This document shows, piece by piece, positions 1 through 7,682 of a DNA stretch of 64,000 bases. Source of the stretch: Candidatus Mediterraneibacter pullicola. Lineage in GTDB: Bacteria > Bacillota > Clostridia > Lachnospirales > Lachnospiraceae. The stretch lies in the NCBI GenBank assembly GCA_019117065.1, contig DXAK01000045.1, forward strand, positions 1-64,000. Direction: 5' to 3'. Position 1 is the stretch's first letter. The number at the start of each line of letters is the position of its first letter. The notes beneath the pieces are model-generated. The model was given only the letters and a program-made list of their open reading frames with translations, did not search any database and was not told where the DNA came from. The position numbers were made by a program, and so were the translations under genes.

Positions 1-95
1 CTATCCAGATTATTATATCCACACTTATTTCTAAGATAGTAGGAGCTAATTCCTTTTTCTTTCAACATTTTTCTTAATGGTTCAAAAGAAATCAA
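1..95 (-). CDS. Cro/CI-type HTH regulator, partial (cut by left edge)
   Basis: An open frame on the minus strand begins with TTG at 95-93, five bases after a strong GGAGG (105-101), and runs off the left edge without a stop. The 31 visible residues after the start include EPLRKMLKEKGISSYYLRNK, the pattern of the first helices of small (about 70 aa) Cro/CI-type DNA-binding proteins that are frequent in mobile elements of Clostridia. There is no ATG near the start, so automatic callers may miss it. Base composition is AT-rich like the next gene. The family call rests on a short N-terminal stretch, so the exact subfamily and target are unknown. Confidence 0.6.
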   Translation of the reverse strand, partial: MISFEPLRKMLKEKGISSYYLRNKCGYNNLD

Positions 96-217
96 AATAT
101 CCTCCCCCCTATCTGATACAGTCAAAATCTACTTTACTTTTTATAGATTATCCCATATACTTATTGTGTACTAATATGAGGAATATTCCTCATAAAATAT
201 GTCTGGAGGGATGTAAA

Positions 218-871
218 ATGAAGAAAAAAATATTAAGTATTGTGTTAACGGGATTGATGATGTTATCATTATCTGCCTGCGGTAACAGTAGTAACAGCGA
301 CAACGGCTCTGCTACACCGGACAATCAGGAGCAGGAACAAGAACCGATGTCAGAAGCATTAGAATCACGTGGCGTATGGTTTCGTGTCAGTGGAAAAGAA
401 ACGATTGCAAAAGATGATTCAGTTAATGGCATAAGTACGTTTGAGGATGGAATGGTAACAGCATATGCCCTTAATAATCTTGGTTATACAATCGGAGATT
501 TCAAAGGAATGTCAGATGATGAAATTCTTGACGAAGTAGCAGAATATAAAGTAGATGGAACTCCTATAAAATATACATTAGCAGGAACCACAGATGACAC
601 CGGTAACATTATTATTGAGGAAAATATAGTAATAGATTCATCGGTAAGCACAATGCTTGAAACTGGTGGTAAATGGTGGGATAACAATTACGATTATTCA
701 CCTTGCACTAATGGATATACTATATATGATGACATATACAATGGATTTCGTTACGCTTCGAATAAAGTTGACTCAGACTATGTCTATCTGGTTACAAGAA
801 TAGACGGAACCCCTGCACCACAGCCATTTGTACTTGATAGTGTTGACACAGAAGGAATTGAAGTGGACTGA
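218..871 (+). CDS. Putative lipoprotein of unknown function
   Basis: This is a 217-residue protein with a lipoprotein signal: MKKK, a hydrophobic stretch, then the lipobox LSAC (Cys about residue 21), followed by a Ser/Asn/Gly and Glu/Gln-rich low-complexity linker (about 22-45). The mature part is acidic and I recognise no enzymatic motif. I chose ATG 218 because GGAGGG at 205-210 sits just upstream and the signal peptide starts there; the frame is open upstream to 77 but that extension has no RBS. It is probably anchored to the outer face of the membrane. The gene is AT-rich compared with genes right of the tRNA and ends at a bidirectional terminator, consistent with accessory DNA. Confidence 0.75.
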   Translation: MKKKILSIVLTGLMMLSLSACGNSSNSDNGSATPDNQEQEQEPMSEALESRGVWFRVSGKETIAKDDSVNGISTFEDGMVTAYALNNLGYTIGDFKGMSDDEILDEVAEYKVDGTPIKYTLAGTTDDTGNIIIEENIVIDSSVSTMLETGGKWWDNNYDYSPCTNGYTIYDDIYNGFRYASNKVDSDYVYLVTRIDGTPAPQPFVLDSVDTEGIEVD

Positions 872-899
872 TAAATTGTAACATTGTTAAAATAAACAA

Positions 900-931
900 G
901 GGATATTCCAATCGCATGAATGGAATATCCC
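900..931. terminator. Bidirectional terminator
   Basis: An 11-bp perfect inverted repeat (900-910 with 921-931) has a 10-base loop. It is followed by T-rich sequence on the plus side and A-rich sequence on the other. It serves the lipoprotein gene on the plus strand and lies just past the small minus-strand ORF. Confidence 0.75.
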
Positions 932-936
932 TCTTT

Positions 937-1050
937 CTATTTTACGCTTTTCCCATTTGTCAATCCCCACTTTTCAAGTGCCTGCGGTAAAGGGATTGAC
1001 AAATATTTAGTTCTTTCGACATATGTTGAGGTGTTTGATGAGATATCCAT
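937..1050 (-). CDS. Small protein of 37 residues, unknown
   Basis: The minus-strand ATG at 1050-1048 is preceded by an AGGAGGTG-type RBS (about 1065-1058), and the frame reads 37 codons to a TAG at 937-939. The protein starts MDISSNTSTYVERTKYL and ends LEKWGLTNGKSVK. The strong RBS and the terminator directly downstream support real expression. I do not recognise the family. It could be a small element-encoded protein, or the intact N-terminus of a longer gene truncated when DNA was inserted or lost beside tRNA-Trp. It is too short for most ORF callers. Confidence 0.5.
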   Translation of the reverse strand: MDISSNTSTYVERTKYLSIPLPQALEKWGLTNGKSVK

Positions 1051-1124
1051 AAGAACACACCTCCTTTAATTTTCATGCTTGATACCCTGTTTGATACCTT
1101 TTGATTATCCGAATAAAACAAAAG

Positions 1125-1163
1125 AGCTAGAAACGCTTATTCTTCAAGCATTTCTAGCTTTTT
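1125..1163 (-). terminator. Terminator of tRNA-Trp
   Basis: Arms 1125-1138 and 1146-1159 (14 bp, one mismatch) enclose a 7-base loop. On the minus strand the stem is followed by a T-rich run ending tRNA transcription. The plus side also has a T tract (1158-1163), so it may act in both directions. Confidence 0.7.
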
Positions 1164-1168
1164 AATAG

Positions 1169-1239
1169 CAGGGGATGAGAGAATCGAACTCCCACCAAAG
1201 GTTTTGGAGACCCCTATCATACCATTTGACCAATCCCCT
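1169..1239 (-). tRNA. trnW: tRNA-Trp (anticodon CCA)
   Basis: Read on the minus strand this folds as a full cloverleaf of 71 nt: a 7-bp acceptor stem (AGGGGAT with ATCCCCT, discriminator G), a 4-bp D stem, a 5-bp anticodon stem with two G-U pairs, loop CTCCAAA giving anticodon CCA, a 4-nt variable loop, and a T arm with TTCGATT. The CCA end is not encoded. The 3' end points toward the AT-rich accessory stretch at 1-1165. Integrative elements often insert at tRNA 3' ends, so this end may be an attachment site; I could not see the other junction. Confidence 0.95.
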
Positions 1240-1273
1240 GTATATGCGGCATGCTCACGCAAGCCACTTATTT

Positions 1274-1302
1274 AGTATACTGTGACACATTTCATTTGTC
1301 AA
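1274..1302 (-). promoter_or_regulatory. Promoter of tRNA-Trp
   Basis: On the minus strand, TTGACA (1302-1297), a 17-base spacer and TATACT (1279-1274) lie about 35 bases upstream of the tRNA 5' end. This is a near-consensus sigma-A promoter. Confidence 0.85.
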
Positions 1303-1460
1303 GATTTTTTTATATTTCAGGGACTATTCAGCTGTAGGTTTGTCAAACATGTATTGTAATCCTAAAGTTGTGGGACTTGTATCTTACGGAGAGAAGCGAT
1401 AAAATGGATGACTTCCATATATCTGCGAAACTGATGAGGAATATAAGGGGCATAAAGATA
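1303..1460. other. Intergenic region with no convincing gene
   Basis: No gene with conserved character is visible between the tRNA promoter and the dapA terminator. A 24-codon plus-strand ORF starts at about 1404 behind GGAGA, and a minus-strand frame ends at about 1330; both are too short to support a product. Confidence 0.4.
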
Positions 1461-1509
1461 AAAAGACGATGTGGCTGATGGGATAATTCCCATGACCGCA
1501 TCGTCTTTT
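1461..1509 (-). terminator. Terminator of dapA
   Basis: An 11-bp arm (1461-1471) pairs with 1499-1509, with a second inner palindrome at 1479-1492. On the minus strand the stem ends in a T run 30 bases past the dapA stop. Confidence 0.8.
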
Positions 1510-1539
1510 CATCTTTGCAGGGTAAAGTTCTGTTTTTAT

Positions 1540-2424
1540 TTACAGGATGCCGAAGTCCTTCATTACTTTCTCAAGCAGTGCTTTATGCGCAGGCTCGATC
1601 TCTGTCAGCGGTGCCCTGAGGGGTCCCACATCTTTCCCCATCATGTTCATAGCCGTTTTAACCGGAATAGGGTTGACTTCACAGAAAAGGGCGTCACAGA
1701 TAGGAAGCGCGTCAAGCTGCATCTTTAGGCTGGTTTCCATGTCCCCGTTTAAATATTTGGCAACCATTTCGTGTACATAGCGTGGAGCCACATTGGAGAG
1801 CACAGAGATCACGCCGATACCGCCCAGTGAAAGGAGCGGGATAACCTGATCGTCATTACCAGAGTACAGGTCAATATTGCCATCACAAAGATGCATGATC
1901 TGCGCCGCTGCTCCGATATTTCCAGAAGCTTCCTTTACACCTACGATATTATCAACATTTTTGACAAGGTGAGCCAGTGTCTGTGGCTGGATGTTGCAGC
2001 CGGTACGACTCGGTACATTATACACAATGGCAGGAATTTTCACCTCATTACAGATTTGTGTATAGTGAGCGATGAGTCCGTTCTGCGTAGCTTTATTATA
2101 GTAAGGAGTTACAAGGAGAAGGCCATCGGCTCCATCCTTTTCTGCTTCTTTTGAAAGTTCGATGGCAGTCCGTGTGCAGTTGGAACCTGTTCCCGCGATG
2201 ACGGGGATTCTGTGATTCACACGCTCAACCGTGAAACGGATTGCTTCGCTGTGCTCTGCTTCTGTCATAGTAGCAGATTCGCCGGTGGTGCCGCAGATGA
2301 TGATGGCATCTGTGCCTTCCGCGATCTGTTCTTCAAGCATTTCGTCGAGTTTGTCATAATTGATGGTCAGGTCTTCCTTCATTGGGGTGACGATCGCCAC
2401 ACCTGCTCCCTTAAAAATTGCCAT
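1540..2424 (-). CDS. dapA: 4-hydroxy-tetrahydrodipicolinate synthase
   Basis: This 294-residue TIM-barrel enzyme condenses pyruvate with aspartate semialdehyde, the committed step to diaminopimelate (peptidoglycan), lysine and, in spore formers, dipicolinate. The Schiff-base lysine is K164 in VGVKEASG. GTTGES (45-50) and YNVPSRTG, with Y135 and R140, supply the other catalytic and carboxylate-binding residues. Length is normal. The start follows an AAGAGGAGG RBS. The gene stands alone: no other dap gene is adjacent, and a lysine riboswitch plus its own promoter lie upstream, so expression should fall when lysine is plentiful. Confidence 0.96.
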   Translation of the reverse strand: MAIFKGAGVAIVTPMKEDLTINYDKLDEMLEEQIAEGTDAIIICGTTGESATMTEAEHSEAIRFTVERVNHRIPVIAGTGSNCTRTAIELSKEAEKDGADGLLLVTPYYNKATQNGLIAHYTQICNEVKIPAIVYNVPSRTGCNIQPQTLAHLVKNVDNIVGVKEASGNIGAAAQIMHLCDGNIDLYSGNDDQVIPLLSLGGIGVISVLSNVAPRYVHEMVAKYLNGDMETSLKMQLDALPICDALFCEVNPIPVKTAMNMMGKDVGPLRAPLTEIEPAHKALLEKVMKDFGIL

Positions 2425-2510
2425 ATTTTTTCCTCCTCTTAATAAAATGTATGATGAGAATCGTTTTTATAGTCCAGTCGCGCCATTGTATGTCTGAATT
2501 GTTGAGGCAT

Positions 2511-2534
2511 AAAAGAAACGGCAGGGTGTGCCGT
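2511..2534 (-). terminator. Riboswitch-controlled terminator before dapA
   Basis: A 6-bp stem (2518-2523 with 2529-2534) and a T-rich tail (2517-2511 on the minus strand) lie between the lysine aptamer and dapA. This is the expected off-state terminator of the expression platform. Confidence 0.75.
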
Positions 2535-2562
2535 CTCAAAATATACTCAACCGTATAATACA

Positions 2563-2722
2563 GATAGCACTCCATCCTGCGATGACAGTCATGCCGCTGT
2601 TCACGACATGCCCAAGGATAAAACTTCAGGCATTCCATCCTTTCGGCATCTTCCCCTTTCCGGTGAGTTCTACTGTCCCTGATACATCCGTCATCGTACT
2701 CATGAAAAATGCAACCTCTATC
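2563..2722 (-). ncRNA. Lysine riboswitch (L box)
   Basis: The minus-strand leader of dapA carries the lysine aptamer signature. The closing P1 stem pairs GATAGAGG (2722-2715) with GTGCTATC (2570-2563). Inside, in order, are GAGTAC, a GGAAAGG segment, GATGCCGAAAG and CGGCATGACTGTCATC, which match the conserved junction elements of the Bacillus lysC L box as I know it. A terminator lies between aptamer and gene, implying premature termination when lysine binds. A covariance search with the Rfam lysine model would confirm it. Confidence 0.92.
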
Positions 2723-2744
2723 TCTTATTCCTATTTTTAGGAAA

Positions 2745-2773
2745 ATCATAACACCCCCCTGTAATGATGTCAA
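2745..2773 (-). promoter_or_regulatory. Promoter of the dapA leader
   Basis: On the minus strand, TTGACA (2773-2768), 17 bases and TATGAT (2750-2745) form a near-perfect sigma-A promoter. Transcription would start just upstream of the lysine aptamer. Confidence 0.88.
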
Positions 2774-2793
2774 CCATTTTCACCCATATCCCT

Positions 2794-2822
2794 TTGACAA
2801 TTACTGATAACCGTGATAAAAT
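2794..2822 (+). promoter_or_regulatory. Promoter of the molybdenum hydroxylase operon
   Basis: TTGACA (2794-2799), 17 bases and TAAAAT (2817-2822) lie about 120 bases upstream of the first gene and are divergent from the dapA promoter. The strength is notable because a terminator-like dyad follows directly. Confidence 0.85.
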
Positions 2823-2832
2823 ACAGACGCTC

Positions 2833-2870
2833 AAGGTGTAAATGACAAAATTTTCATTTGCACCTTTTTT
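2833..2870 (+). terminator. Promoter-proximal terminator-like dyad (attenuator or operator)
   Basis: Arms 2833-2845 and 2854-2866 (13 bp, one mismatch) enclose 8 bases and are followed by six Ts (2865-2870). The structure starts about 5 bases after the expected transcription start and precedes the first gene by about 70 bases. It could terminate most transcripts (attenuation), or the same dyad could be a repressor operator. I see no alternative antiterminator in the short leader. Confidence 0.65.
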
Positions 2871-2942
2871 ACGCGGTTTTACAAAATACAACAAGATAAC
2901 TTTCCGCTGGAGAAAGGCGGAGAGCGGGAAAGGAGAGCTGTT

Positions 2943-3746
2943 GTGCTAACGATCAGTGATTATGTAAAAGCAAAGACACTTGAGGAGGCGTACGAACTGA
3001 ATCAGGCGAGGAACAGCCGTGTCATGGGCGGAATGATGTGGATGCGCCTTGGCAATGGGAAGGTCAGGACGGTCATCGATCTGTCGGAACTGGGACTGGA
3101 TCAGATCGAAGAGACAGAGAATGTGATCAAAATTGGCGCTATGTGTACTCTACGTCAGATAGAGCAGTGCGAGGCATTGAAGGAAATGTACGGGGACGGG
3201 ATCGCGGAGGCTGTCCGCCACATTGTGGGAGTGCAGTTTCGAAATCAGGCCACTGTAGGCGGGAGTATTTACGGGAGATTTGGTTTTTCGGACGTGCTGA
3301 CAGCGTTTCTGGCTCTGGATACATTTGTGGAGCTGTATAACAGCGGTATCATCCGTCTTTCAGAGTTTGTAAACCGAAAGCCAGACAAGGATATCCTGCT
3401 CTCCATCATTGTAAGGAAAAGTAAGCGGCAGTTCCGTTATGAATCTGTACGTCGGACAAAGACGGATTTCCCGGTGATTGCTTGTTCCGTAGTGACAGGC
3501 ATGGTACACGGGAAAGAAACATGGTACTTTTCTGTGGGAGCAAGACCTATGAAAGCGGCTCTTATTGAGAAGCAGTGGGAAATACCGAAAGATTCACCGG
3601 AAGAAGTGATCGCCGAGTACGCATATCAGGCGGCGGCTGAGTTTAATTATGGGACAAACATGCGGGGAAGCGCCGGGTACAGACAGCATCTGGCAGAAGT
3701 GCTCATCCGTCGGGAGATGAGTTCGATCTTAGCGGAGGAAAGATAG
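2943..3746 (+). CDS. FAD-binding subunit of xanthine dehydrogenase-type hydroxylase
   Basis: This 267-residue protein is the flavin (middle) subunit of a three-part molybdenum hydroxylase that passes electrons from the iron-sulfur clusters to NAD or another acceptor. The CO-dehydrogenase-type FAD domain shows a GG motif (about 29-30) and TVGGSIYGRFGFSD (104-117), the usual flavin-contact segment. The start is GTG, 7 bases after AGGAG. The stop TAG is immediately followed by the ATG of the 2Fe-2S subunit, so the genes are coupled. The family includes xanthine, purine, nicotinate and aldehyde hydroxylases; the substrate cannot be read from this subunit. Confidence 0.87.
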   Translation: MLTISDYVKAKTLEEAYELNQARNSRVMGGMMWMRLGNGKVRTVIDLSELGLDQIEETENVIKIGAMCTLRQIEQCEALKEMYGDGIAEAVRHIVGVQFRNQATVGGSIYGRFGFSDVLTAFLALDTFVELYNSGIIRLSEFVNRKPDKDILLSIIVRKSKRQFRYESVRRTKTDFPVIACSVVTGMVHGKETWYFSVGARPMKAALIEKQWEIPKDSPEEVIAEYAYQAAAEFNYGTNMRGSAGYRQHLAEVLIRREMSSILAEER

Positions 3747-4250
3747 ATGGAGATACAGTTTATACTGAATAAAAAACAGGTGAGCGTGGAAGTAGGTCCG
3801 GACGCTGTCCTGCTGGATGTACTTAGAGATCTTGGCTGTAAAAGTGTGAAATGCGGCTGTGAGACGACAAACTGTGGGCTGTGTACTGTGTGGATCGACG
3901 GAAAATCCCGTCTTTCCTGCTCTGTTTTGGCGGCAAGCGCCGCAGGGCACGAAGTTACCACGATGGAAGGCGTTGAGAAGGAAGCGGCAAGATTCGGCGA
4001 ATTTTTGGCGGCGGAAGGGGCGGAACAGTGTGGCTTTTGTTCGCCGGGATTTATCATGAACGTGCTTGCCATGTTCCGTGAACTGACTGATCCTACGGTC
4101 GAGGAGATCAAGGAATATCTGGCGGGAAATCTGTGCCGCTGTACAGGCTATATGGGACAGCTTCGGGCAATTCAAAAGTATATGGCGTCACAAAAAGGGG
4201 AAAATGGAATGGCGGCAGAAAAAACACCTGCAGAGGAGGCGAGGGTATGA
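3747..4250 (+). CDS. 2Fe-2S subunit of xanthine dehydrogenase-type hydroxylase
   Basis: This 167-residue electron-transfer subunit carries both expected clusters. The plant-ferredoxin-type cluster is bound by C38, C43, C46 and C58 (C-x4-C-x2-C-x11-C). The second, four-helix cluster is bound by C95 and C98 (QCGFCSPG) and by C130 and C132 (NLCRCTGY). An extra cysteine at 36 is not part of the standard set. The last 25 residues after the family core are an Ala/Glu/Lys-rich tail. Its stop overlaps the start of the molybdopterin subunit (ATGA), implying translational coupling and equal stoichiometry. Confidence 0.93.
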   Translation: MEIQFILNKKQVSVEVGPDAVLLDVLRDLGCKSVKCGCETTNCGLCTVWIDGKSRLSCSVLAASAAGHEVTTMEGVEKEAARFGEFLAAEGAEQCGFCSPGFIMNVLAMFRELTDPTVEEIKEYLAGNLCRCTGYMGQLRAIQKYMASQKGENGMAAEKTPAEEARV

Positions 4251-6568
4251 ATACAGTGACAGAGAGAATCAATGTAAAAAATCTGCGGATCGTAAACCAG
4301 TCTGTGCCGAAGGTGGACGCACCGTCGCTGGTGACAGGGAAAGCAGTATATACAAATGACCTTGCACCGTCAGATTGTCTGATTGTCAAAGTACTGCGGA
4401 GCCCTCACGCGCACGCGCTCATTAAAGAGATCAACACAGCGCGCGCGGAGGCGGTTCCGGGTATTGAATGTATTCTGACATACAGAGACTGCCCGGATAA
4501 GCGGTTTACCATGGCAGGCCAGACTTATCCTGAGCCCAGCCCGTATGATAGGCTCATTCTTGACCAGAGAGTTCGTTTTGTGGGAGATGCAGCGGCGATT
4601 GTAGCTGGAACATCTGAAGAAGCTGTCAAGAAGGCAATGAAGCTGATTAAAGTAAAATATGAAGTACTGGAACCAGTGCTGGATTTCAGAAAAGCGAAAG
4701 ATAATCCCATCCTCGTGCACCCGGAGGATAACTGGAAGAGCCTTTGCCCGGTAGGGGCAGACAATAAGAGAAACCTGTGCGCCCATGGCGTGAATGAGGA
4801 CGGCGATATTGAGGGGGCGCTGGCGTCCTGCGATTATGTGATAGACCGTGTATACCATACGAAGGCGAACCAGCAGGCGATGATGGAAACATTTCGTACT
4901 TATACTTATTTAGATACATACGGAAGGCTGAATATCGTGTCCTCCACGCAGGTTCCCTTCCATGTCCGCCGCATCCTTGCGAACGCACTAGATATCCCGA
5001 AATCTAAGATCCGGGTAGTAAAGCCAAGAATCGGCGGAGGTTTCGGGGCGAAACAGACCTCTGTATCCGAAGTCTATCCGGCAATCGTTACATGGAAAAC
5101 CGGGAAGCCGGCAAAGATCATTTATACAAGGGAAGAATCGCTGATTGCGTCCTCTCCGCGCCATGAGATGGAGATGCATGTCCGCCTCGGCGCTGACAAA
5201 GAGGGAAATATCAAAGGAATCGATCTCTATACGCTCTCGAATACAGGCGCTTTTGGAGAACATGGACCAACTACAGTCGGACTGTCCGGACATAAATCCA
5301 TTCCTCTGTACGGGAAAGCGGAGGCGTTCCGTTTCACTTACGATGTGGTGTACACCAATGTCATGTCCGCGGGGGCATACCGAGGATACGGCGCAACGCA
5401 GGGGATCTTCGCAGTGGAATCTGCGGTAAATGAGCTTGCGCAGGTACTGGGCATGGATCCGACGGTCCTGCGTGAGAAGAATATGGTCCGTGAAGGACAG
5501 ACCATGCCTGCTTATTATGGAGAAAAGGCGCAGAGTTGTGCCCTTGACCGCTGTTTGGAGCGGGCGAAAGAGATGATCGGCTGGGATGAAAAATATCCGT
5601 ACCGCGACATAGGGAACGGAAAGGTCCGCGGAGTCGGAGTGGCGATGGCAATGCAGGGATCGGGTATTTCCAGCGTGGATACAGGATCTGTTGTAATTAA
5701 GGTAAATGACGATGGATTTTACAGCCTGATGATAGGGGCTACAGATATGGGAACTGGCTGCGACACCATCCTTTCCCAGATGGCGGCAGAGTGTCTGGAC
5801 TGCGGGATGGATGAGATTATTGTGTCCGGCGTGGATACGGATGTTTCACCTTATGACTGCGGTTCTTACGCCTCTAGCACAACTTACGTGACGGGGATGG
5901 CGGTCCTCAAAACTTGTGAAACACTGCGGGAGAAGATCTGTAAGCGGGGAGCAGAGTATTTAGGATGCCCGGCGGAGGATGTAGAATTTGACGGGCAGAA
6001 AGTGACGAACTTAAAGACTGGAGAATCGATCTCAAGGAAAGATATCGGCAACAAGGTAATGTGTTTCAGCAATGCTCCTCTGTCAGCGAGCGAGGCATTC
6101 TCGTCACCAACTTCACCGCCGCCGTTTATGGCAGGTATCGCGGAGGTGGAGATAGATAAAGAGACAGGAGTGACTGAATTGGTAGATTATGCCGCTGTCG
6201 TGGATTGTGGAACCGTTGTAAATCCGAGTCTGGCGCGTGTTCAGACAGAGGGCGGTATCGCGCAGGGTATAGGAATGGCGTTGTATGAGGATGTCGTCTA
6301 TAGTGCAAAGGGCAGAAATTACAGTAATTCCTTTATGCAGTACAAGATTCCGAGCCGCCTTGATGTAGGGACAATCCGCGTGGAGTTTGAGAGTAGTTAT
6401 GAGCCGACAGGACCATTTGGCGCGAAATCCATCGGTGAGATCGTGATCAATACTCCTTCCCCAGCTATATCAAATGCGATTCAGAATGCGACAGGAGTAA
6501 TCATACGGGAGCTGCCTATGACAGCGGAGAAAATCTACAGGGGGATGCAGGAAAATAAAGGGCTGTAA
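4247..6568 (+). CDS. Molybdopterin-binding subunit of xanthine dehydrogenase-type hydroxylase
   Basis: This is the 773-residue catalytic subunit. Family features in order are the N-terminal VTGKAVYTND entry, GGGFGAKQ, AYRGYGATQG, the TDMGTGCDTI segment, and GPFGAKSIGE with E731 as the expected catalytic glutamate. ATG 4247 is chosen because GAGGAGG precedes it and it overlaps the previous stop; the frame is open further upstream inside the 2Fe-2S gene. The enzyme hydroxylates a purine or related heterocycle using a molybdenum cofactor. Some gut Clostridia use selenium-dependent relatives; nothing in the sequence decides that here, and no Moco or selenium maturation gene is adjacent. Confidence 0.9.
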   Translation: MNTVTERINVKNLRIVNQSVPKVDAPSLVTGKAVYTNDLAPSDCLIVKVLRSPHAHALIKEINTARAEAVPGIECILTYRDCPDKRFTMAGQTYPEPSPYDRLILDQRVRFVGDAAAIVAGTSEEAVKKAMKLIKVKYEVLEPVLDFRKAKDNPILVHPEDNWKSLCPVGADNKRNLCAHGVNEDGDIEGALASCDYVIDRVYHTKANQQAMMETFRTYTYLDTYGRLNIVSSTQVPFHVRRILANALDIPKSKIRVVKPRIGGGFGAKQTSVSEVYPAIVTWKTGKPAKIIYTREESLIASSPRHEMEMHVRLGADKEGNIKGIDLYTLSNTGAFGEHGPTTVGLSGHKSIPLYGKAEAFRFTYDVVYTNVMSAGAYRGYGATQGIFAVESAVNELAQVLGMDPTVLREKNMVREGQTMPAYYGEKAQSCALDRCLERAKEMIGWDEKYPYRDIGNGKVRGVGVAMAMQGSGISSVDTGSVVIKVNDDGFYSLMIGATDMGTGCDTILSQMAAECLDCGMDEIIVSGVDTDVSPYDCGSYASSTTYVTGMAVLKTCETLREKICKRGAEYLGCPAEDVEFDGQKVTNLKTGESISRKDIGNKVMCFSNAPLSASEAFSSPTSPPPFMAGIAEVEIDKETGVTELVDYAAVVDCGTVVNPSLARVQTEGGIAQGIGMALYEDVVYSAKGRNYSNSFMQYKIPSRLDVGTIRVEFESSYEPTGPFGAKSIGEIVINTPSPAISNAIQNATGVIIRELPMTAEKIYRGMQENKGL

Positions 6569-6606
6569 ATACATCTGTTATTTGTCCATGGCGGAAAGAT
6601 GTGTTT
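6568..6606 (+). terminator. Weak hairpin between convergent genes
   Basis: A short stem (about 6571-6576 with 6597-6602) followed by TTTT lies between the convergent hydroxylase operon and aroB. It is weak and only plausible as a terminator. Confidence 0.35.
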
Positions 6607-6618
6607 TGCCTCTGGTAC

Positions 6619-7671
6619 TTATATTGCCGCACAGGAAAAGAACCCGGCGTCCGTCGGATATACATAACTCTCCCCGATGGTTTTTAACAGGATGACATTG
6701 AGTTTCCCATTAAGGTTCTTTTTGTCCAGTGTGATGGCGGATTTGAGCTCTGCCATAGGGATCCCACACTCGTAAGGCAGGTTATAAATGCTGAGAGCTT
6801 TTTTGATCTGTTCTGCGCATCCGCCTTCCGTAAGTCCTTTTTCTTCCGCTATTTTTGTGATTTGGTACATACCGATACCCACTGCTTCCCCGTGGCTTTC
6901 CCGCTCATACTGATAATATTGCTCGATGGTGTGTGCCAGGGTGTGGCCGAAGTTTAAGAGCATGCGTTCCCCGGTGTCGAATTGGTCCGCCTCTACGACG
7001 GTCCGCTTGATATCCACGCATCGGGCAATGATATCGGTGAGCTCCGGCTTTAAGTTTTCAAAAGAGGCGTGGGCGCAGAGACGTCCGAACAGGTCTCTAT
7101 CCTTGATGCATCCGTACTTGATAACTTCTCCCATGCCATCGCTGATGAAATGGGGCGGAAGCGTATCGAGGACGGACGGATCAATAAGCACCATTTTAGG
7201 ATGAAAGAAAGCCCCTACGAGATTTTTCCCTTGGGGAAGATCTACGGCGACTTTCCCGCCAACAGAGGAGTCCACCTGCGCGAGAAGGGAGGTGGGGATC
7301 TGAACCAGCTTTATGCCTCGCAGATAGCTGGCGGCGGCGAACCCTGCAAGATCGCCGATAACTCCGCCGCCAAGTGCGATGATAAGATCACTCCTTGTGA
7401 GCTTTGCATCAAGCAGTGCAGAGTAAATTCTGGGAAGTGTCTGAAAATTTTTTGTCGGTTCTCCGTGGGGGAGCATAAGAGTGTGACACTCATAGCCGCC
7501 AAGAGATTTCAGCAGCCTGTCTTTGTACAGTGGGAATACGTTATCATCAGAGAGTACCATGATCCGTTTTCCGTGGAAGATCCCGGAAATATATTTCCCC
7601 GCGTCAGAGAGTATCCCGTTTTCAATATAAATAGGGTAACTGTTTTCTCCCAGATTTACTGTCAGCTTCAT
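6619..7671 (-). CDS. aroB: 3-dehydroquinate synthase
   Basis: This 350-residue, NAD- and metal-dependent enzyme cyclises DAHP to 3-dehydroquinate, step two of the shikimate pathway. The glycine-rich GGGVIGDLAGF segment binds NAD, and the metal-binding region includes GHTLAHTIEQ. I place the start at MKLTVNLG, because GGAGA lies 8 bases upstream and the family begins there; the open frame extends 38 codons further but overlaps the upstream gene. It lies 11 bases downstream of the DAHP synthase gene and shares its transcript. Confidence 0.95.
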   Translation of the reverse strand: MKLTVNLGENSYPIYIENGILSDAGKYISGIFHGKRIMVLSDDNVFPLYKDRLLKSLGGYECHTLMLPHGEPTKNFQTLPRIYSALLDAKLTRSDLIIALGGGVIGDLAGFAAASYLRGIKLVQIPTSLLAQVDSSVGGKVAVDLPQGKNLVGAFFHPKMVLIDPSVLDTLPPHFISDGMGEVIKYGCIKDRDLFGRLCAHASFENLKPELTDIIARCVDIKRTVVEADQFDTGERMLLNFGHTLAHTIEQYYQYERESHGEAVGIGMYQITKIAEEKGLTEGGCAEQIKKALSIYNLPYECGIPMAELKSAITLDKKNLNGKLNVILLKTIGESYVYPTDAGFFSCAAI

Positions 7672-7682
7672 GTTTGTATCTC

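Noticed and set aside
2411-2773. 120-residue minus-strand frame upstream of dapA
   Set aside because: It covers the lysine aptamer, its terminator and the promoter; the RNA structure explains the sequence better.
2821-2942. Molybdenum-cofactor riboswitch before the hydroxylase operon
   Set aside because: The leader is about 115 bases with one simple hairpin and lacks the complex fold of the Moco aptamer.
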